Shown: positions 16,264 through 24,584 of the stretch, one piece after another
How the letters are laid out: each line of letters begins with the position of its first letter
Numbering within the stretch: the stretch's first letter is position 1
Source of the DNA: Chloroflexi bacterium CFX6
GTDB taxonomy: Bacteria > Chloroflexota > Anaerolineae > Anaerolineales > Villigracilaceae
Assembly: GCA_030263595.1 (NCBI GenBank)
Contig: SZPG01000031.1
Location: 1 to 64,000 of the forward strand
Direction: 5' to 3'
Length of the DNA stretch: 64,000 nt
Notes under the pieces: generated by a model
What the model was told of the DNA's origin: nothing
Seen by the model: the letters and a program-made list of their open reading frames with translations, nothing else
Databases searched by the model: none
Program-made: the position numbers and the translations under genes

Positions 16264-18183
16264 ATGAACACCTTGTGGATCGTTGTGATCGCAGCGATCG
16301 TCATTTATGCGGCATACAACTTCTATGCCAAACGCATCGACCGGGATGTCATCCAGGCGGATGCGAAGAAAGCCACCCCCGCCAAGATGTACATGGACGG
16401 CGTGGACTTCATGCCGACCAGCCGCAACGTGCTGTACGGTTATCACTTCAAGTCCATCGCCGCGGCGGGTCCCATTGTGGGTCCCATTACGGCGGCAAAC
16501 CTGTGGGGCTGGGCGCCCTCCCTGTTGTGGCTGCTCATCGGCGTTTCGTTCATCGGCTGGGTGAGCGACTACAGCGCCATCATGGTCGCCGTCCGCAACG
16601 ACGGCAACAGCCTGAGCGCCATCAGCCACAAGTTGATCGCGCCGCGCACCCGCACCATCCTGTTCACGTTCATCTTCTTCTACCTGCTGCTGGTGGCTGG
16701 CGCGTTCATGGGCATCATGTCCGCCCTGATGGCTGCCCGCCCCGACGTGCCGTTCGGCATCATCATGCTCGGCCTCATGGGTTTGTTGGCTGGTCAGATG
16801 CTCTACAAATGGAAGATGGACCTGATCCTGGTAACGGCGATCGTCGTGATCGTGACCGTGGCGGCGATGGTCTTCGGTCCCTTTGGCAGCACGATCAACC
16901 CCGAAACCAGAGCCGTTCAATGGGTCGGACCCATCAACGGCGCGGTCGTGGCTTTCAACAACGCGGTCAACAATCTAACCGGCGGCAATTCGGTGATGAC
17001 CGTCTACGACCCAACCAACGCCGACCCGCGCATTCCGGCGCCCGCGGCGGACGGCACGCGTCCCAGCACGGCGGTCTATGACGCCGGAACCGGCGCCATC
17101 AAGACGATGCCCGCCTACCTGTTCTGGGCGTTGTTCATCCTTGCCTTCTCTTATCTTGCCGCCACCCTGCCCATCTGGCGCTTCGCCCAGCCGGTCAACT
17201 ACATCGGCTTCTGGATCACCCTGTTGACGATCGGACTTAGCGCCCTTGGCGCGGTGTTGGCGCCGATCCTCGGCACAACCGCCGTGAACGCGGCCGGGGA
17301 AACCGTTAAAGTCGCGACATTCCAACTCAAGCCGCTCATTACGTGGGGCTTTGCCTACGATGCGACCAAAGCCTGGCAACCGCTTTGGCCCATGCTGTTC
17401 GTGACCATCGCCTGCGGTTCGATCTCCGGCTGGCACGCGCTGATCGGCTCCATCGGCACTGCCCGCCAGTTGGAATATGAGACCGACGGCTTGCCGGTCG
17501 GCGGCGGCGCAATGTTCACCGAGAATACCCTCGGCTTGCTCTCCCTGGTGGCGGTCTCCATTGTGGGAACGGGCGGCGGCGCGGGACGCTTCGCGGCGGG
17601 GGTCGGCACCCTGCTGACGGTACTCTTCGGTCCAGATTTCAGAACCTTCGGCACGGCGCTCGGATTCGGCGCGTTCATGGTCATCGTGCTGACGGTGACG
17701 CAGTTGATCTTCCGCGTGATGCGCGTGACGCTCTCGGAGTGGGTCGGCGACGCCGTCCCGGTCTTCAAGAACATGCACGTCTCGACCGTCACTTCGATGG
17801 TGTTGACCATGCTGTTGGTATTGACCGGCACGTGGGTATACCTATGGCAGTTGTTCGGCGCGGCGAATCAACTCATGGCGGCGCTTAGCCTGCTGATCGT
17901 CACGGTCTGGTTGAGGGAACAAAAGAAGAATCCTGCCTTCGCCCTATGGCCCACCCTGTTCATGTACTTCACCACGCTTGCCGCCACGCTCGTCACGGCG
18001 CGCAACCTGTTCGTGACCATCGTGCCGAGAGGCGGCGCCGCGGCAACCGGCGCATGGGCGATGATCGTCATTTCCGGTCTGTTATTCGTGACCGCCCTCT
18101 TCATCGGTTGGGACGGTTACAAGGCGTATCAGCGTTACGCCAGCGGCGGGAAGCCTCAGAAGGCGCCCGCGGCGACGGATTAG
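16264..18183 (+). CDS. cstA: Carbon starvation protein A (peptide/pyruvate transporter)
   Basis: 639 residues with GGAGG seven bases before the ATG. Multi-pass membrane protein with the CstA core: N-terminal helix, KRIDRDVIQADAKKATPA, DFMPTSRNVLYGYHFKSIAAAGPIVGP, then many helices and the GSISGWHALIGSIGTARQLE segment. CstA proteins take up peptides or pyruvate when carbon is scarce. A small redox-like protein precedes it in the same direction. A perfect hairpin at 18199-18227 ends it. Confidence 0.95.
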   Translation: MNTLWIVVIAAIVIYAAYNFYAKRIDRDVIQADAKKATPAKMYMDGVDFMPTSRNVLYGYHFKSIAAAGPIVGPITAANLWGWAPSLLWLLIGVSFIGWVSDYSAIMVAVRNDGNSLSAISHKLIAPRTRTILFTFIFFYLLLVAGAFMGIMSALMAARPDVPFGIIMLGLMGLLAGQMLYKWKMDLILVTAIVVIVTVAAMVFGPFGSTINPETRAVQWVGPINGAVVAFNNAVNNLTGGNSVMTVYDPTNADPRIPAPAADGTRPSTAVYDAGTGAIKTMPAYLFWALFILAFSYLAATLPIWRFAQPVNYIGFWITLLTIGLSALGAVLAPILGTTAVNAAGETVKVATFQLKPLITWGFAYDATKAWQPLWPMLFVTIACGSISGWHALIGSIGTARQLEYETDGLPVGGGAMFTENTLGLLSLVAVSIVGTGGGAGRFAAGVGTLLTVLFGPDFRTFGTALGFGAFMVIVLTVTQLIFRVMRVTLSEWVGDAVPVFKNMHVSTVTSMVLTMLLVLTGTWVYLWQLFGAANQLMAALSLLIVTVWLREQKKNPAFALWPTLFMYFTTLAATLVTARNLFVTIVPRGGAAATGAWAMIVISGLLFVTALFIGWDGYKAYQRYASGGKPQKAPAATD

Positions 18184-18198
18184 CCTTCACGGCGAAAA

Positions 18199-18227
18199 AG
18201 CAGGTCACGCTCGAAGCGTGACCTGCT
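18199..18227. terminator. 13-bp perfect hairpin between convergent genes
   Basis: AGCAGGTCACGCT (18199-18211), three-base loop, AGCGTGACCTGCT (18215-18227). The A-run on the left side gives a U-tract for the minus-strand gene, whose stop codon touches the stem. Confidence 0.85.
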
Positions 18228-18876
18228 AATTCCGTTCGCCGATGGCGCGTCCCAGGTTGCACAGGGATTGAAAGTAGGCTTTGGCATCCGTTTCTTTCGG
18301 GTCGGGGAACGGCAGGTGCACTTCCATGTTCGGGGAGGTCTTGCGCAAGCCGAGACGAACAAAGCGCGGCGAAAGCGCCTGCATGGGAGCGGAAAGTTGA
18401 TCCACGGTGGAGGCGGCGAGATTGATCAAGCCTTTGGGCGCCATCAGCCGCAGACCGTGATAATCGGTTCCCTCCCACCCGCGCCTGGTCGCTTTACCCA
18501 GGGCTTCGCGGCCGCTCCAGGTTTTTGGGTCCGCAAGTTCGAGGTCCAGAAGCGGAGGCGTGCTGAGGGCGGCGCGAAAGATCAGGACATCGTCGCGTCC
18601 CTGAAAAAACGCGATGATCGTCATCCAAAAAATGTCGCGCGGCTTGAGAACGAGCAGGGTGTCGAGTCGCTGAAAGGGACGCTTCGCCTTTGCAATGCCC
18701 ATCTCGGCGACGGAACTGCCCAGCCAGCGGAACGTGGTGCGTTGACCGATGAGCGGCAAGCCGTCCTGCATCCATTTCAGGAGTTTGTCGCCGCGCCGTA
18801 GGTTGTAGATCATACCGATGGCGAACCAGCCCATGAAGACGGCGACGGCAATGATGATGATCGTCTGTGAGTTCAT
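18226..18876 (-). CDS. Membrane-anchored protein of unknown function
   Basis: 216 residues from the ATG at 18876, supported by GAGGTG upstream; a longer frame to 19008 would run through the divergent promoter and is rejected. One N-terminal transmembrane helix (TIIIIAVAVFMGWFAIGMIY), then RRGDKLLKWMQDGLPLIGQR and a cytoplasmic domain with FQRLDTLLVLKPRDIFWMT and DYHGLRLMAPKGLINL. I do not recognise the family. It is divergent from the ArsA-like cluster and shares its promoter region. Confidence 0.7.
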   Translation of the reverse strand: MNSQTIIIIAVAVFMGWFAIGMIYNLRRGDKLLKWMQDGLPLIGQRTTFRWLGSSVAEMGIAKAKRPFQRLDTLLVLKPRDIFWMTIIAFFQGRDDVLIFRAALSTPPLLDLELADPKTWSGREALGKATRRGWEGTDYHGLRLMAPKGLINLAASTVDQLSAPMQALSPRFVRLGLRKTSPNMEVHLPFPDPKETDAKAYFQSLCNLGRAIGERN

Positions 18877-18915
18877 CGAACACCTCGGAGTTTTGCGAAT
18901 TGGCGTGAGTATAAT

Positions 18916-19209
18916 ATGAATGTTCCAGGTCAACCAGAAAAAAAATCGTTCCGGCAGGCGATCCGTGAATTCCTGTATGGCATGGCAGGGATGGAATTCA
19001 CCCATCACGCCATGGAGATGCGCGCCAGCCTGGAAAGTCTGTTCATGCTTGGAACGGTGGGAGATATGATCGGCGTGCCTGTCCTGCCGCCGTATTACAG
19101 CCTGCGTTTATTGCCTTATGTGGTCCCTCACATCGAAACGTGGAAACGACGCGTCCTGCGCGAGCGCGAGTTCAGCGACGAACACGATTATCATTTGGAC
19201 GGGTTGTAG
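18916..19209 (+). CDS. Small protein P1 of the ArsA-like cluster
   Basis: 97 residues. It shares with the proteins at 19273 and 21613 the pattern REFLYGMA...(L/M)F.L...GD..G.P.LPPYYS.RLLP.VVP.I..WKRR.LRER. The middle is moderately hydrophobic (SLFMLGTVGDMIGVPVLPPY) and could lie on or in the membrane. Family and function not recognised. A TATAAT directly abuts the ATG (18910-18915), too close for this start to be translated from that box, so another promoter or a later start is possible. Confidence 0.7.
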   Translation: MNVPGQPEKKSFRQAIREFLYGMAGMEFTHHAMEMRASLESLFMLGTVGDMIGVPVLPPYYSLRLLPYVVPHIETWKRRVLREREFSDEHDYHLDGL

Positions 19210-19272
19210 CAAATCAGACCCCAAAGGTTTTGGAAACCTTTAGGGTCTCACAACAACGAAAGGAACAACGAA

Positions 19273-19539
19273 ATGACCGAGGAAGAGAAGAAAAATTTCT
19301 GGCAGAATTTCAAGGAGATCATCTACGGCATGGCTTCGCACGACATGAGCCGCTATGCCCTGCGGACGCGCGCCAGTATGGAGCATCTCTTCATCCTGAT
19401 CACGATGGGAGATATGATCGGCATCCCGATCCTGCCGCCATATTACAGCCTGCGCCTGCTCCCGTACGTCGTGCCGCAAATCTCCACCTGGAAGCGGCGC
19501 CTGCTGCGCGAGAAGGACGTCTCCGACGCGATGTTTTAG
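19273..19539 (+). CDS. Small protein P2 of the ArsA-like cluster
   Basis: 88 residues with AAAGGA ahead of the ATG. Begins with charged MTEEEKKNFWQNFKEIIYGM, then the shared core (MEHLFILITMGDMIGIPILPPYYS, RLLPYVVPQISTWKRR, LLREKD). It is a clear paralogue of P1 and P3. It is followed by a GTGTAC-rich repeat and then the first ArsA-like ATPase gene in the same direction. Confidence 0.75.
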   Translation: MTEEEKKNFWQNFKEIIYGMASHDMSRYALRTRASMEHLFILITMGDMIGIPILPPYYSLRLLPYVVPQISTWKRRLLREKDVSDAMF

Positions 19540-19544
19540 ACCAG

Positions 19545-19632
19545 GTAGACGCGTAAACAGGTAAACACGTACACACGTGCTTACCTTGTTTCCATGTTTC
19601 CCTGTATACCTGTGTACTTGTGTACGTACCCC
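19545..19632. repeat. Long imperfect hairpin of GTAAAC/GTGTAC motifs before the ATPase gene
   Basis: Left arm GGTAGACGCGTAAACAGG and CACGTACACACG, right arm TGTTTCCATGTTTCCCTG and GTATACCTGTGTACTTGTG. It is the longest of three related copies (14338-14395, 21889-21920), each placed just before a ribosome site. Confidence 0.6.
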
Positions 19633-19643
19633 AAGGAGCCACA

Positions 19644-20618
19644 ATGACCCTCAAACGAATCTTCGAAGAACACCCTGAACGACGTTACATCATGTTCGGC
19701 GGCAAGGGCGGGTTGGGCAAGACCACCTTTTCCGCCGCGACCGCCTATTGGCTGGCTCAACAGGGTAAGAAAGTGCTGGTCTTTTCCGTTGATCCGCAAG
19801 CCAGTCTTTCCGACATTTTCCAGAAGGATATATTCGGCAAAGGTCCCGTAAAGATCATGGAAAACCTGTGGGCGCAGGAAATTGACGCCGACCAGCACAT
19901 CAAAGCCTACCAGGGGGAGATACGAAAGAAGATCCTCGACATGTACGGCTTCGACGAAGTCCCCGATGAGATCGAACAATACATCCAGGCTGCGTCCGCG
20001 GAACCGGCGATGGAGGAGAGCGCCATCTTCGACGCGGTGGTGGATATCGTGGTGGAGGGCAACTACGATTACTACATCTACGACCTTGTCCCGCTCGGTC
20101 ACGCGCTGTATTACCTGAGCATGGCGAAGGTCTACGACGAGTGGATCAACAAGATCACCAAACTGCGCGAGGAGATGCGCGAATACGAGGAAATGGTATC
20201 CAGGCTGAAGCGTGAGAAAGAGACGGAGGAGGACCAGATCCTGAAAGAGTTGCAGTACATTCGCGGACGCATCAACGCCTCGTCCAAGATCCTGACCGAC
20301 AAGGAGAAGACCGGCTTCTTCTTCGTGGTCATCCCCGAGGAAATGATCCTGATAGATACCGCCAAGGCGGCTGACCTGTTCGCCAAATTCGACGTGCCGA
20401 TCATGGGATACGTCGTCAACCGCGTCGTGCCGCGCGAACTGCTCACACAGAACATCCCGCCTTACCTCAAGAACCGAATCGAGATGCAGGACAAGTACCT
20501 GAAGCAAATTGACGAAACGTTCGGGAAGCAGGTCGCTGCGCACGTACCCGAATTGGAACGCGATGTGACGGGGTTGGATATGATCCGCAAACTTTCCGAG
20601 ATCATGTACGGTGTGTAG
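19644..20618 (+). CDS. ArsA/Get3-like ATPase, paralogue 1
   Basis: 324 residues with AAGGAG before the ATG. Deviant Walker A GGKGGLGKTT (19-28), switch I FSVDPQASLSD, and a switch II that reads YDLVPLGHALYYL instead of the family's DTAPTGH. A long charged insertion (EEMREYEEMVSRLKREKE) is probably coiled-coil. ArsA/Get3 ATPases use dimers to move oxyanions or escort membrane proteins; no arsenite pump and no Cys ligands are present, so a targeting or assembly role is more likely (inference). It lies ten bases before the second ATPase. Confidence 0.85.
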   Translation: MTLKRIFEEHPERRYIMFGGKGGLGKTTFSAATAYWLAQQGKKVLVFSVDPQASLSDIFQKDIFGKGPVKIMENLWAQEIDADQHIKAYQGEIRKKILDMYGFDEVPDEIEQYIQAASAEPAMEESAIFDAVVDIVVEGNYDYYIYDLVPLGHALYYLSMAKVYDEWINKITKLREEMREYEEMVSRLKREKETEEDQILKELQYIRGRINASSKILTDKEKTGFFFVVIPEEMILIDTAKAADLFAKFDVPIMGYVVNRVVPRELLTQNIPPYLKNRIEMQDKYLKQIDETFGKQVAAHVPELERDVTGLDMIRKLSEIMYGV

Positions 20619-20627
20619 GAGGATGCC

Positions 20628-21611
20628 ATGACAAACCAAATCGAAACCTCCATGCGAAAATACGTTGCCGACCATCAGCGCCTGCGCTACATTTTTTTTG
20701 GCGGCAAGGGCGGCGTCGGCAAGACCGTGATGGCAGGCGCGACCGCCATCTGGCTGGCAAAGCAGGGAAAGCGCGTGATGCTCGCCTCCACAAATCCCGT
20801 GCACAGCCTGAGCGGATTGTTAAGTCAGAACGTGTTCGGCAAGCCGACCCAGGTGGAGGGTGTGCCAAACCTGTGGGCATACGAGATTGACACGAAGGAA
20901 ACCATCGAACGCTCCAAGCAGGAGATACGCGACAAGATCCAGTGGTTCCTGAAATTCGCCGATATTTCCACCAAGGCGGAGGACTTCGTCGAATCGGCGA
21001 CGATGAACCCGGCTTTCGAGGAATCGGCGATGTTCGAAAACATGGTGGATTTGATGTTGAAGAACGATTACGACGTGTACGTCTTCGACACCGCGCCGAC
21101 CGCCAACGCCCGCCGCCTGCTGGGAATGTCCAAGGTGTATTCGCTGTGGGTCAACAAGATGCTGAAGAGCCGCCAGGAGGCGCGCACCTTGCGCGAACTG
21201 CTTTCCTTCACCAAGAAAAAGGAGGCCGACCCATTGATGGATTACCTCGTCTCGTTCCGCGACCGGATGGGACAGGCGCAAAAATTGCTCACCAACGATG
21301 AGCTGACCGCGTTCTTTTTCGTGACACTGGCGGAGGCTCTGCCCATCGCGGTCATCACGCGCTTCATCGGCTGGTTCCACGATTTCGGAATCCCCGTCGG
21401 CGGCGTGATCGTCAACATGCTGATTGACCAGGCACAGGTGAGCGACAAGTCTCCGGACTTTGTGAAAAATCGTGTGGCGATGCAGGATCGCTACATGGAC
21501 GATGTCTGGCAGAAATTCGAAGGCATGGTGCGGTCCACGTTGCCGCTCTATGAAACGGAAGTGCGCGGGACGGATTCCCTCACGCGAATGGGAGATGCGC
21601 TGTTCGTTTGA
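20628..21611 (+). CDS. ArsA/Get3-like ATPase, paralogue 2
   Basis: 327 residues; GGAGG precedes the ATG. Walker A GGKGGVGKT (25-33), switch I STNPVHSLS with Asn where the family has Asp, switch II FDTAPTANARRLL with Ala-Asn in place of Gly-His. The deviations complement those of paralogue 1, which suggests a heterodimer with non-equivalent sites (inference). The C-terminal half contains a hydrophobic segment (LAEALPIAVITRFIGWFHDFGIP) where Get3 carries its client groove. The stop is followed within two bases by P3. Confidence 0.85.
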   Translation: MTNQIETSMRKYVADHQRLRYIFFGGKGGVGKTVMAGATAIWLAKQGKRVMLASTNPVHSLSGLLSQNVFGKPTQVEGVPNLWAYEIDTKETIERSKQEIRDKIQWFLKFADISTKAEDFVESATMNPAFEESAMFENMVDLMLKNDYDVYVFDTAPTANARRLLGMSKVYSLWVNKMLKSRQEARTLRELLSFTKKKEADPLMDYLVSFRDRMGQAQKLLTNDELTAFFFVTLAEALPIAVITRFIGWFHDFGIPVGGVIVNMLIDQAQVSDKSPDFVKNRVAMQDRYMDDVWQKFEGMVRSTLPLYETEVRGTDSLTRMGDALFV

Positions 21612-21612
21612 G

Positions 21613-21888
21613 ATGTACTTCCACATGACAACCGTCTTCTCACGTTTCCTCAATACCTCACGCGAAATCCTTTACGGACTCGCGATCCATGACCAGGTGC
21701 GGACGCTGGCAAAACAGCGCGGCGGATTGGAGCATCTCTTCGTGCTGATCAGTTTCGGCGACCTGCTCGGCGTGCCGGTCCTGCCGCCATATTACAGCAT
21801 GAGGCTGCTGCCGTTCGTCGTTCCGCTCATCAACAACTGGAAACGCCGTATGCTGCGGGAGCGTGATCTGATGGATGCCATTTTTTAG
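21613..21888 (+). CDS. Small protein P3 of the ArsA-like cluster
   Basis: 91 residues from the ATG at 21613, which follows the ATPase stop at once; an ATG four codons later is an alternative. It carries the shared core (GLEHLFVLISFGDLLGVPVL, PPYYSMRLLPFVVPLINNWK, MLRERD). Tight linkage to the ATPase pair argues that the small proteins are partners or clients of the ATPases. Confidence 0.75.
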   Translation: MYFHMTTVFSRFLNTSREILYGLAIHDQVRTLAKQRGGLEHLFVLISFGDLLGVPVLPPYYSMRLLPFVVPLINNWKRRMLRERDLMDAIF

Positions 21889-21920
21889 TATACTTGTGTA
21901 CTTGCCCACTTGTGTATTTA
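21889..21920. repeat. Third GTATAC/GTGTAC leader repeat
   Basis: GTATACTTGTGTACTTG and CCACTTGTGTATTTACCC directly before the AGGAGG of the SDR gene; same family as at 14338 and 19545. Confidence 0.55.
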
Positions 21921-21935
21921 CCCAAGGAGGAACAC

Positions 21936-22763
21936 ATGGATTTAGGACTTAGAGATAAAGTTGCCCTCGTAACCGCCGCGTCGAAAGGACTGGGCAGGGC
22001 AACCGCGCGTGAATTCGCACGCGAAGGCGCAAAGGTGGCAATCTGCGCGCGCAGTGAACTGGTCGAGACCGCAGCGAAGGAAATCGCGCGCAGTGAACTG
22101 GTCGAGACCGCAGCGAAGGAAATCTCGAAGGAAACGGGAGCAGACGTCCTGGCGGTGCGAGGCGACCTCACGCAGGCCGATGATATCGAAAACGTCGTCG
22201 CGAAGACGCTCAAGGAGTTCGGGCGCATTGACATCCTGTTCAACAATGCGGGCGGTCCCAAACCCGGCAACTTCCTCTCGCTCAACGAGAAGGATTGGGA
22301 AGTCGCCGCAAACCTGACTCTGATGAGCGCGGTCCGGCTGTGCTATGCCGTCGTTCCGAAGATGGTGGAGCAGGGCGAGGGCAGCATCGTCACCTCACAG
22401 TCGTATCTGATCAAACAACCATTGGACAACCTGATCCTCTCGAACGCCCTGCGGCTGGCTGTGATCGGATTCATCAAATCGCTGGCGAACGAACTGGGAC
22501 CGAAGGGCATCCGCGTCAACTCGATCAACCCCGCCTGGACGTGGACGGAGCGCGTCGAACAACTGATGGCTGACCGCGCCGCCCGAGCCGGAACCACTCC
22601 TGAGGAGGAAGCCGCCAAAATTTCCAGCGAGATCCCGTTGAGGCGCATGGGCACAGTGGAGGAGTTTGCCCGCGTCGCGGTCTGGCTGGCTTCGCCCGCC
22701 GCCTCGTTCATTCACGGTCATGCTCTGATGTTCGACGGAGGGTTGGTGCAGATGCCGTTGTAA
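21936..22763 (+). CDS. SDR-family oxidoreductase (FabG-like) with an internal duplication
   Basis: 275 residues; AGGAGG before the ATG. Rossmann motif TAASKGLGRA and NNAGG are present. The usual YxxxK catalytic pair is absent: the region reads TSQSYLIKQPLDNLILSNAL, as in the atypical beta-ketoacyl-ACP-reductase-like SDR subgroup. Thirteen residues (ARSELVETAAKEI) occur twice in tandem after beta-2, caused by an exact 39-bp duplication, lengthening a helix. Substrate unknown. It follows the ArsA-like cluster but is preceded by its own repeat/leader. Confidence 0.88.
   Translation: MDLGLRDKVALVTAASKGLGRATAREFAREGAKVAICARSELVETAAKEIARSELVETAAKEISKETGADVLAVRGDLTQADDIENVVAKTLKEFGRIDILFNNAGGPKPGNFLSLNEKDWEVAANLTLMSAVRLCYAVVPKMVEQGEGSIVTSQSYLIKQPLDNLILSNALRLAVIGFIKSLANELGPKGIRVNSINPAWTWTERVEQLMADRAARAGTTPEEEAAKISSEIPLRRMGTVEEFARVAVWLASPAASFIHGHALMFDGGLVQMPL
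22047..22124 (+). repeat. Exact 39-bp tandem duplication inside the SDR gene
   Basis: Bases 22047-22085 and 22086-22124 are identical (13 codons, starting GCGCGCAGTGAACTGGTC). Perfect identity points to a recent event. Confidence 0.95.
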
Positions 22764-22785
22764 TCCAATGCCGCAAAACGTTCAT

Positions 22786-22821
22786 AAACGTCTCGGAACC
22801 AAACAAGGTTTCGAGACGTTT
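22786..22821 (+). terminator. Strong hairpin after the SDR gene
   Basis: AAACGTCTCGGAACC (22786-22800) pairs with GGTTTCGAGACGTTT (22807-22821) around a six-base loop; a short T-rich end follows. Transcription of the SDR gene probably ends here. Confidence 0.8.
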
Positions 22822-22862
22822 CATCATGGTACACTTCGCCCATTCCCCACCTGGAGCATCAC

Positions 22863-23042
22863 ATGACCGAACCTGCCTGCCTGAACTGTAACCGCACCGA
22901 TGAGCAAATCCCGCTTTTGAACCTCACCTTCAAGGGCGAAGCGAAATATATTTGCGCGCAGTGCTTCCCTACTTTGATTCACAAGATCCATTTGCTGGCT
23001 GATAAACTCCCCGGCGTGGAGATTCTCCCGCCCGCCGCTTAA
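22863..23042 (+). CDS. Small zinc-ribbon protein (59 residues)
   Basis: ATG at 22863 with GGAG ten bases upstream, stop TAA at 23040. Sequence has two CxxC pairs, CLNCNR and CAQC, spaced about 23 residues apart, a zinc-ribbon arrangement, then a helical tail IHKIHLLADKLPGVE. It lies 13 bases before the flippase gene and is probably co-transcribed with it. Function unknown; such ribbons often mediate nucleic acid or protein contacts. Confidence 0.75.
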   Translation: MTEPACLNCNRTDEQIPLLNLTFKGEAKYICAQCFPTLIHKIHLLADKLPGVEILPPAA

Positions 23043-23055
23043 CGATCCAAGTCTC

Positions 23056-24558
23056 ATGAGCAAATTATCCTTCCTGGCGCGCACTTCCCTCCTGATCGCG
23101 TTCTTTTTCTTCATCGATAAAATGGTCTTTGCCTTCCTGCGCGAAGGCATCATCTCCCGAATCTACAGGGATGAGGTGGGATTGCTCGACGTGTTCAACT
23201 CTGCGAACAACGTCCCGGATGTGTTGTTCGCGCTGATCTCAGGCGGCGCGCTGGCGATGGCGTTCATCCCGTTGCTGCGGGATTACCTCTCCACAAAAGG
23301 ACAGGACGCCGCGTGGGGTTTGTTCTCGCGTGTCGCCAATCTCGCATTCCTCGTGACCGGTCTCGTGGCGATCCCCATAGCCATCTTTGCGCAGCAAATC
23401 GTGGATACCGTCATCGTGCCCGGTTTCTCCGAAGAACAGAGAGCGCTGGTCGCCGAACTGATGCGCCTCAATCTCATCAGCACGATCATCTTCTCGATCA
23501 GCGGTCTGGTGATGGCAAGCCTGCAAGCCAACCAGCACTTCCTCCTGCCGGCGATCGCGCCGACAATGTATAACGTCGGTCAAATTTTTGGCGCGCTCGT
23601 CTTTGTGCCTCGATTCGGAATTCACGGGCTGGTGTATGGCGTCATACTCGGCGCGGCTTTGCATCTGCTTGTTCAAGTCCCCGCTTTATTCAAATACGGA
23701 TTTAAATGGACGCCTTCGCTCGATCTGCGCGACACCGGTCTGATCCAGGCGCTTAAATTGCTCGGTCCGCGCCTGCTGACCATGGGCGGCATTCAGGCAA
23801 TCGTCATTTTGCGAGACAGGTTCGCATCCTTCCTGGGACAGGAGGGCGCGGTGACCGCATTGGCAAGGGGCTGGCAGATCATGCAAATACCTGAGACATT
23901 GCTTGGGACGGCGATCGCCACCGCCATGCTCCCCACCCTTGCAGAATTCGCCTCACGCCAGGATTGGAGCGGATTCCGTTTAACCATCGAAAAAGCCCTC
24001 CGGATCTTGATCGCGTTAACCATCCCCGTTGCGGCTGTGATGGCGGCGGGCATCCACCCGCTTGTGCGCGCCGTCTTCGGGTTCGACGAAGCCACATCCA
24101 CACTCATCACATGGACGACGCGCGCCTACCTGCTCACTTTGACCGGGTATTCCATCCAGGAGATCGCAGCGCGTTCGTTCTATGCCCGCCAGGAACCGAT
24201 GTACCCGTTGTATGCGGTCATCATCCGGCTTGCCATCTTCATCGGGATCGGGCTCCTCGGGATCACATTTTTCAAACACATCGGCGCGCCGGTCATCGCC
24301 TTCGCGGAGATCGCGCTGCTCGTCGAAGCCATCATCCTTTTCACCTGGCTCAGCAACCGCATGCACGAACCGATCCGCGTGTGGGGCGCGGTCGGCAAAG
24401 GGATGGTCGCCGCGCTGCTCGGAGGCGCGACAGCCTACGGGTTGGCAGTGATCGTCCCCGGGTCCGCAGTGATGACCGCGCTTCTGGGCATGTCCGTCGG
24501 CGGACTCATTGCCCTGCCCATCATCTGGTCTGAAATTAGATTGCTCTTAAAACTGTAA
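23056..24558 (+). CDS. murJ: MurJ/MviN-family lipid II flippase
   Basis: 500 residues with about 14 transmembrane helices. N-terminal part shows the MviN pattern (FLREGIISRIYRDEVGLLDV, FNSANNVPDVLFALISGGAL, FIPLLRDY) and the middle GRVFGxxEA-equivalent segments. The family flips lipid-linked peptidoglycan precursors or related polyprenyl lipids across the membrane. Chloroflexota often encode several members, so a role in another lipid-linked polymer is possible. No clear ribosome site precedes the ATG. Confidence 0.88.
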   Translation: MSKLSFLARTSLLIAFFFFIDKMVFAFLREGIISRIYRDEVGLLDVFNSANNVPDVLFALISGGALAMAFIPLLRDYLSTKGQDAAWGLFSRVANLAFLVTGLVAIPIAIFAQQIVDTVIVPGFSEEQRALVAELMRLNLISTIIFSISGLVMASLQANQHFLLPAIAPTMYNVGQIFGALVFVPRFGIHGLVYGVILGAALHLLVQVPALFKYGFKWTPSLDLRDTGLIQALKLLGPRLLTMGGIQAIVILRDRFASFLGQEGAVTALARGWQIMQIPETLLGTAIATAMLPTLAEFASRQDWSGFRLTIEKALRILIALTIPVAAVMAAGIHPLVRAVFGFDEATSTLITWTTRAYLLTLTGYSIQEIAARSFYARQEPMYPLYAVIIRLAIFIGIGLLGITFFKHIGAPVIAFAEIALLVEAIILFTWLSNRMHEPIRVWGAVGKGMVAALLGGATAYGLAVIVPGSAVMTALLGMSVGGLIALPIIWSEIRLLLKL

Positions 24559-24571
24559 AAATAAGGACTGA

Positions 24572-24577
24572 TATAAT
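24572..24577 (+). promoter_or_regulatory. TATAAT box seven bases before an ATG (leaderless gene)
   Basis: TATAAT at 24572-24577 with the ATG at 24585 puts the expected +1 on or next to the A of the start codon; there is no ribosome site. Confidence 0.65.
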
Positions 24578-24584
24578 ACCTCCC

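Noticed and set aside
18877-19008. N-terminal extension of the membrane protein at 18226-18876
   Set aside because: It would overlap the divergent P1 gene and promoter; the ATG at 18876 has a good ribosome site.
19644-21611. Arsenite-transport ATPase genes
   Set aside because: No arsB/acr3, arsR or arsD nearby and no cysteine ligands; only the ATPase fold is shared.
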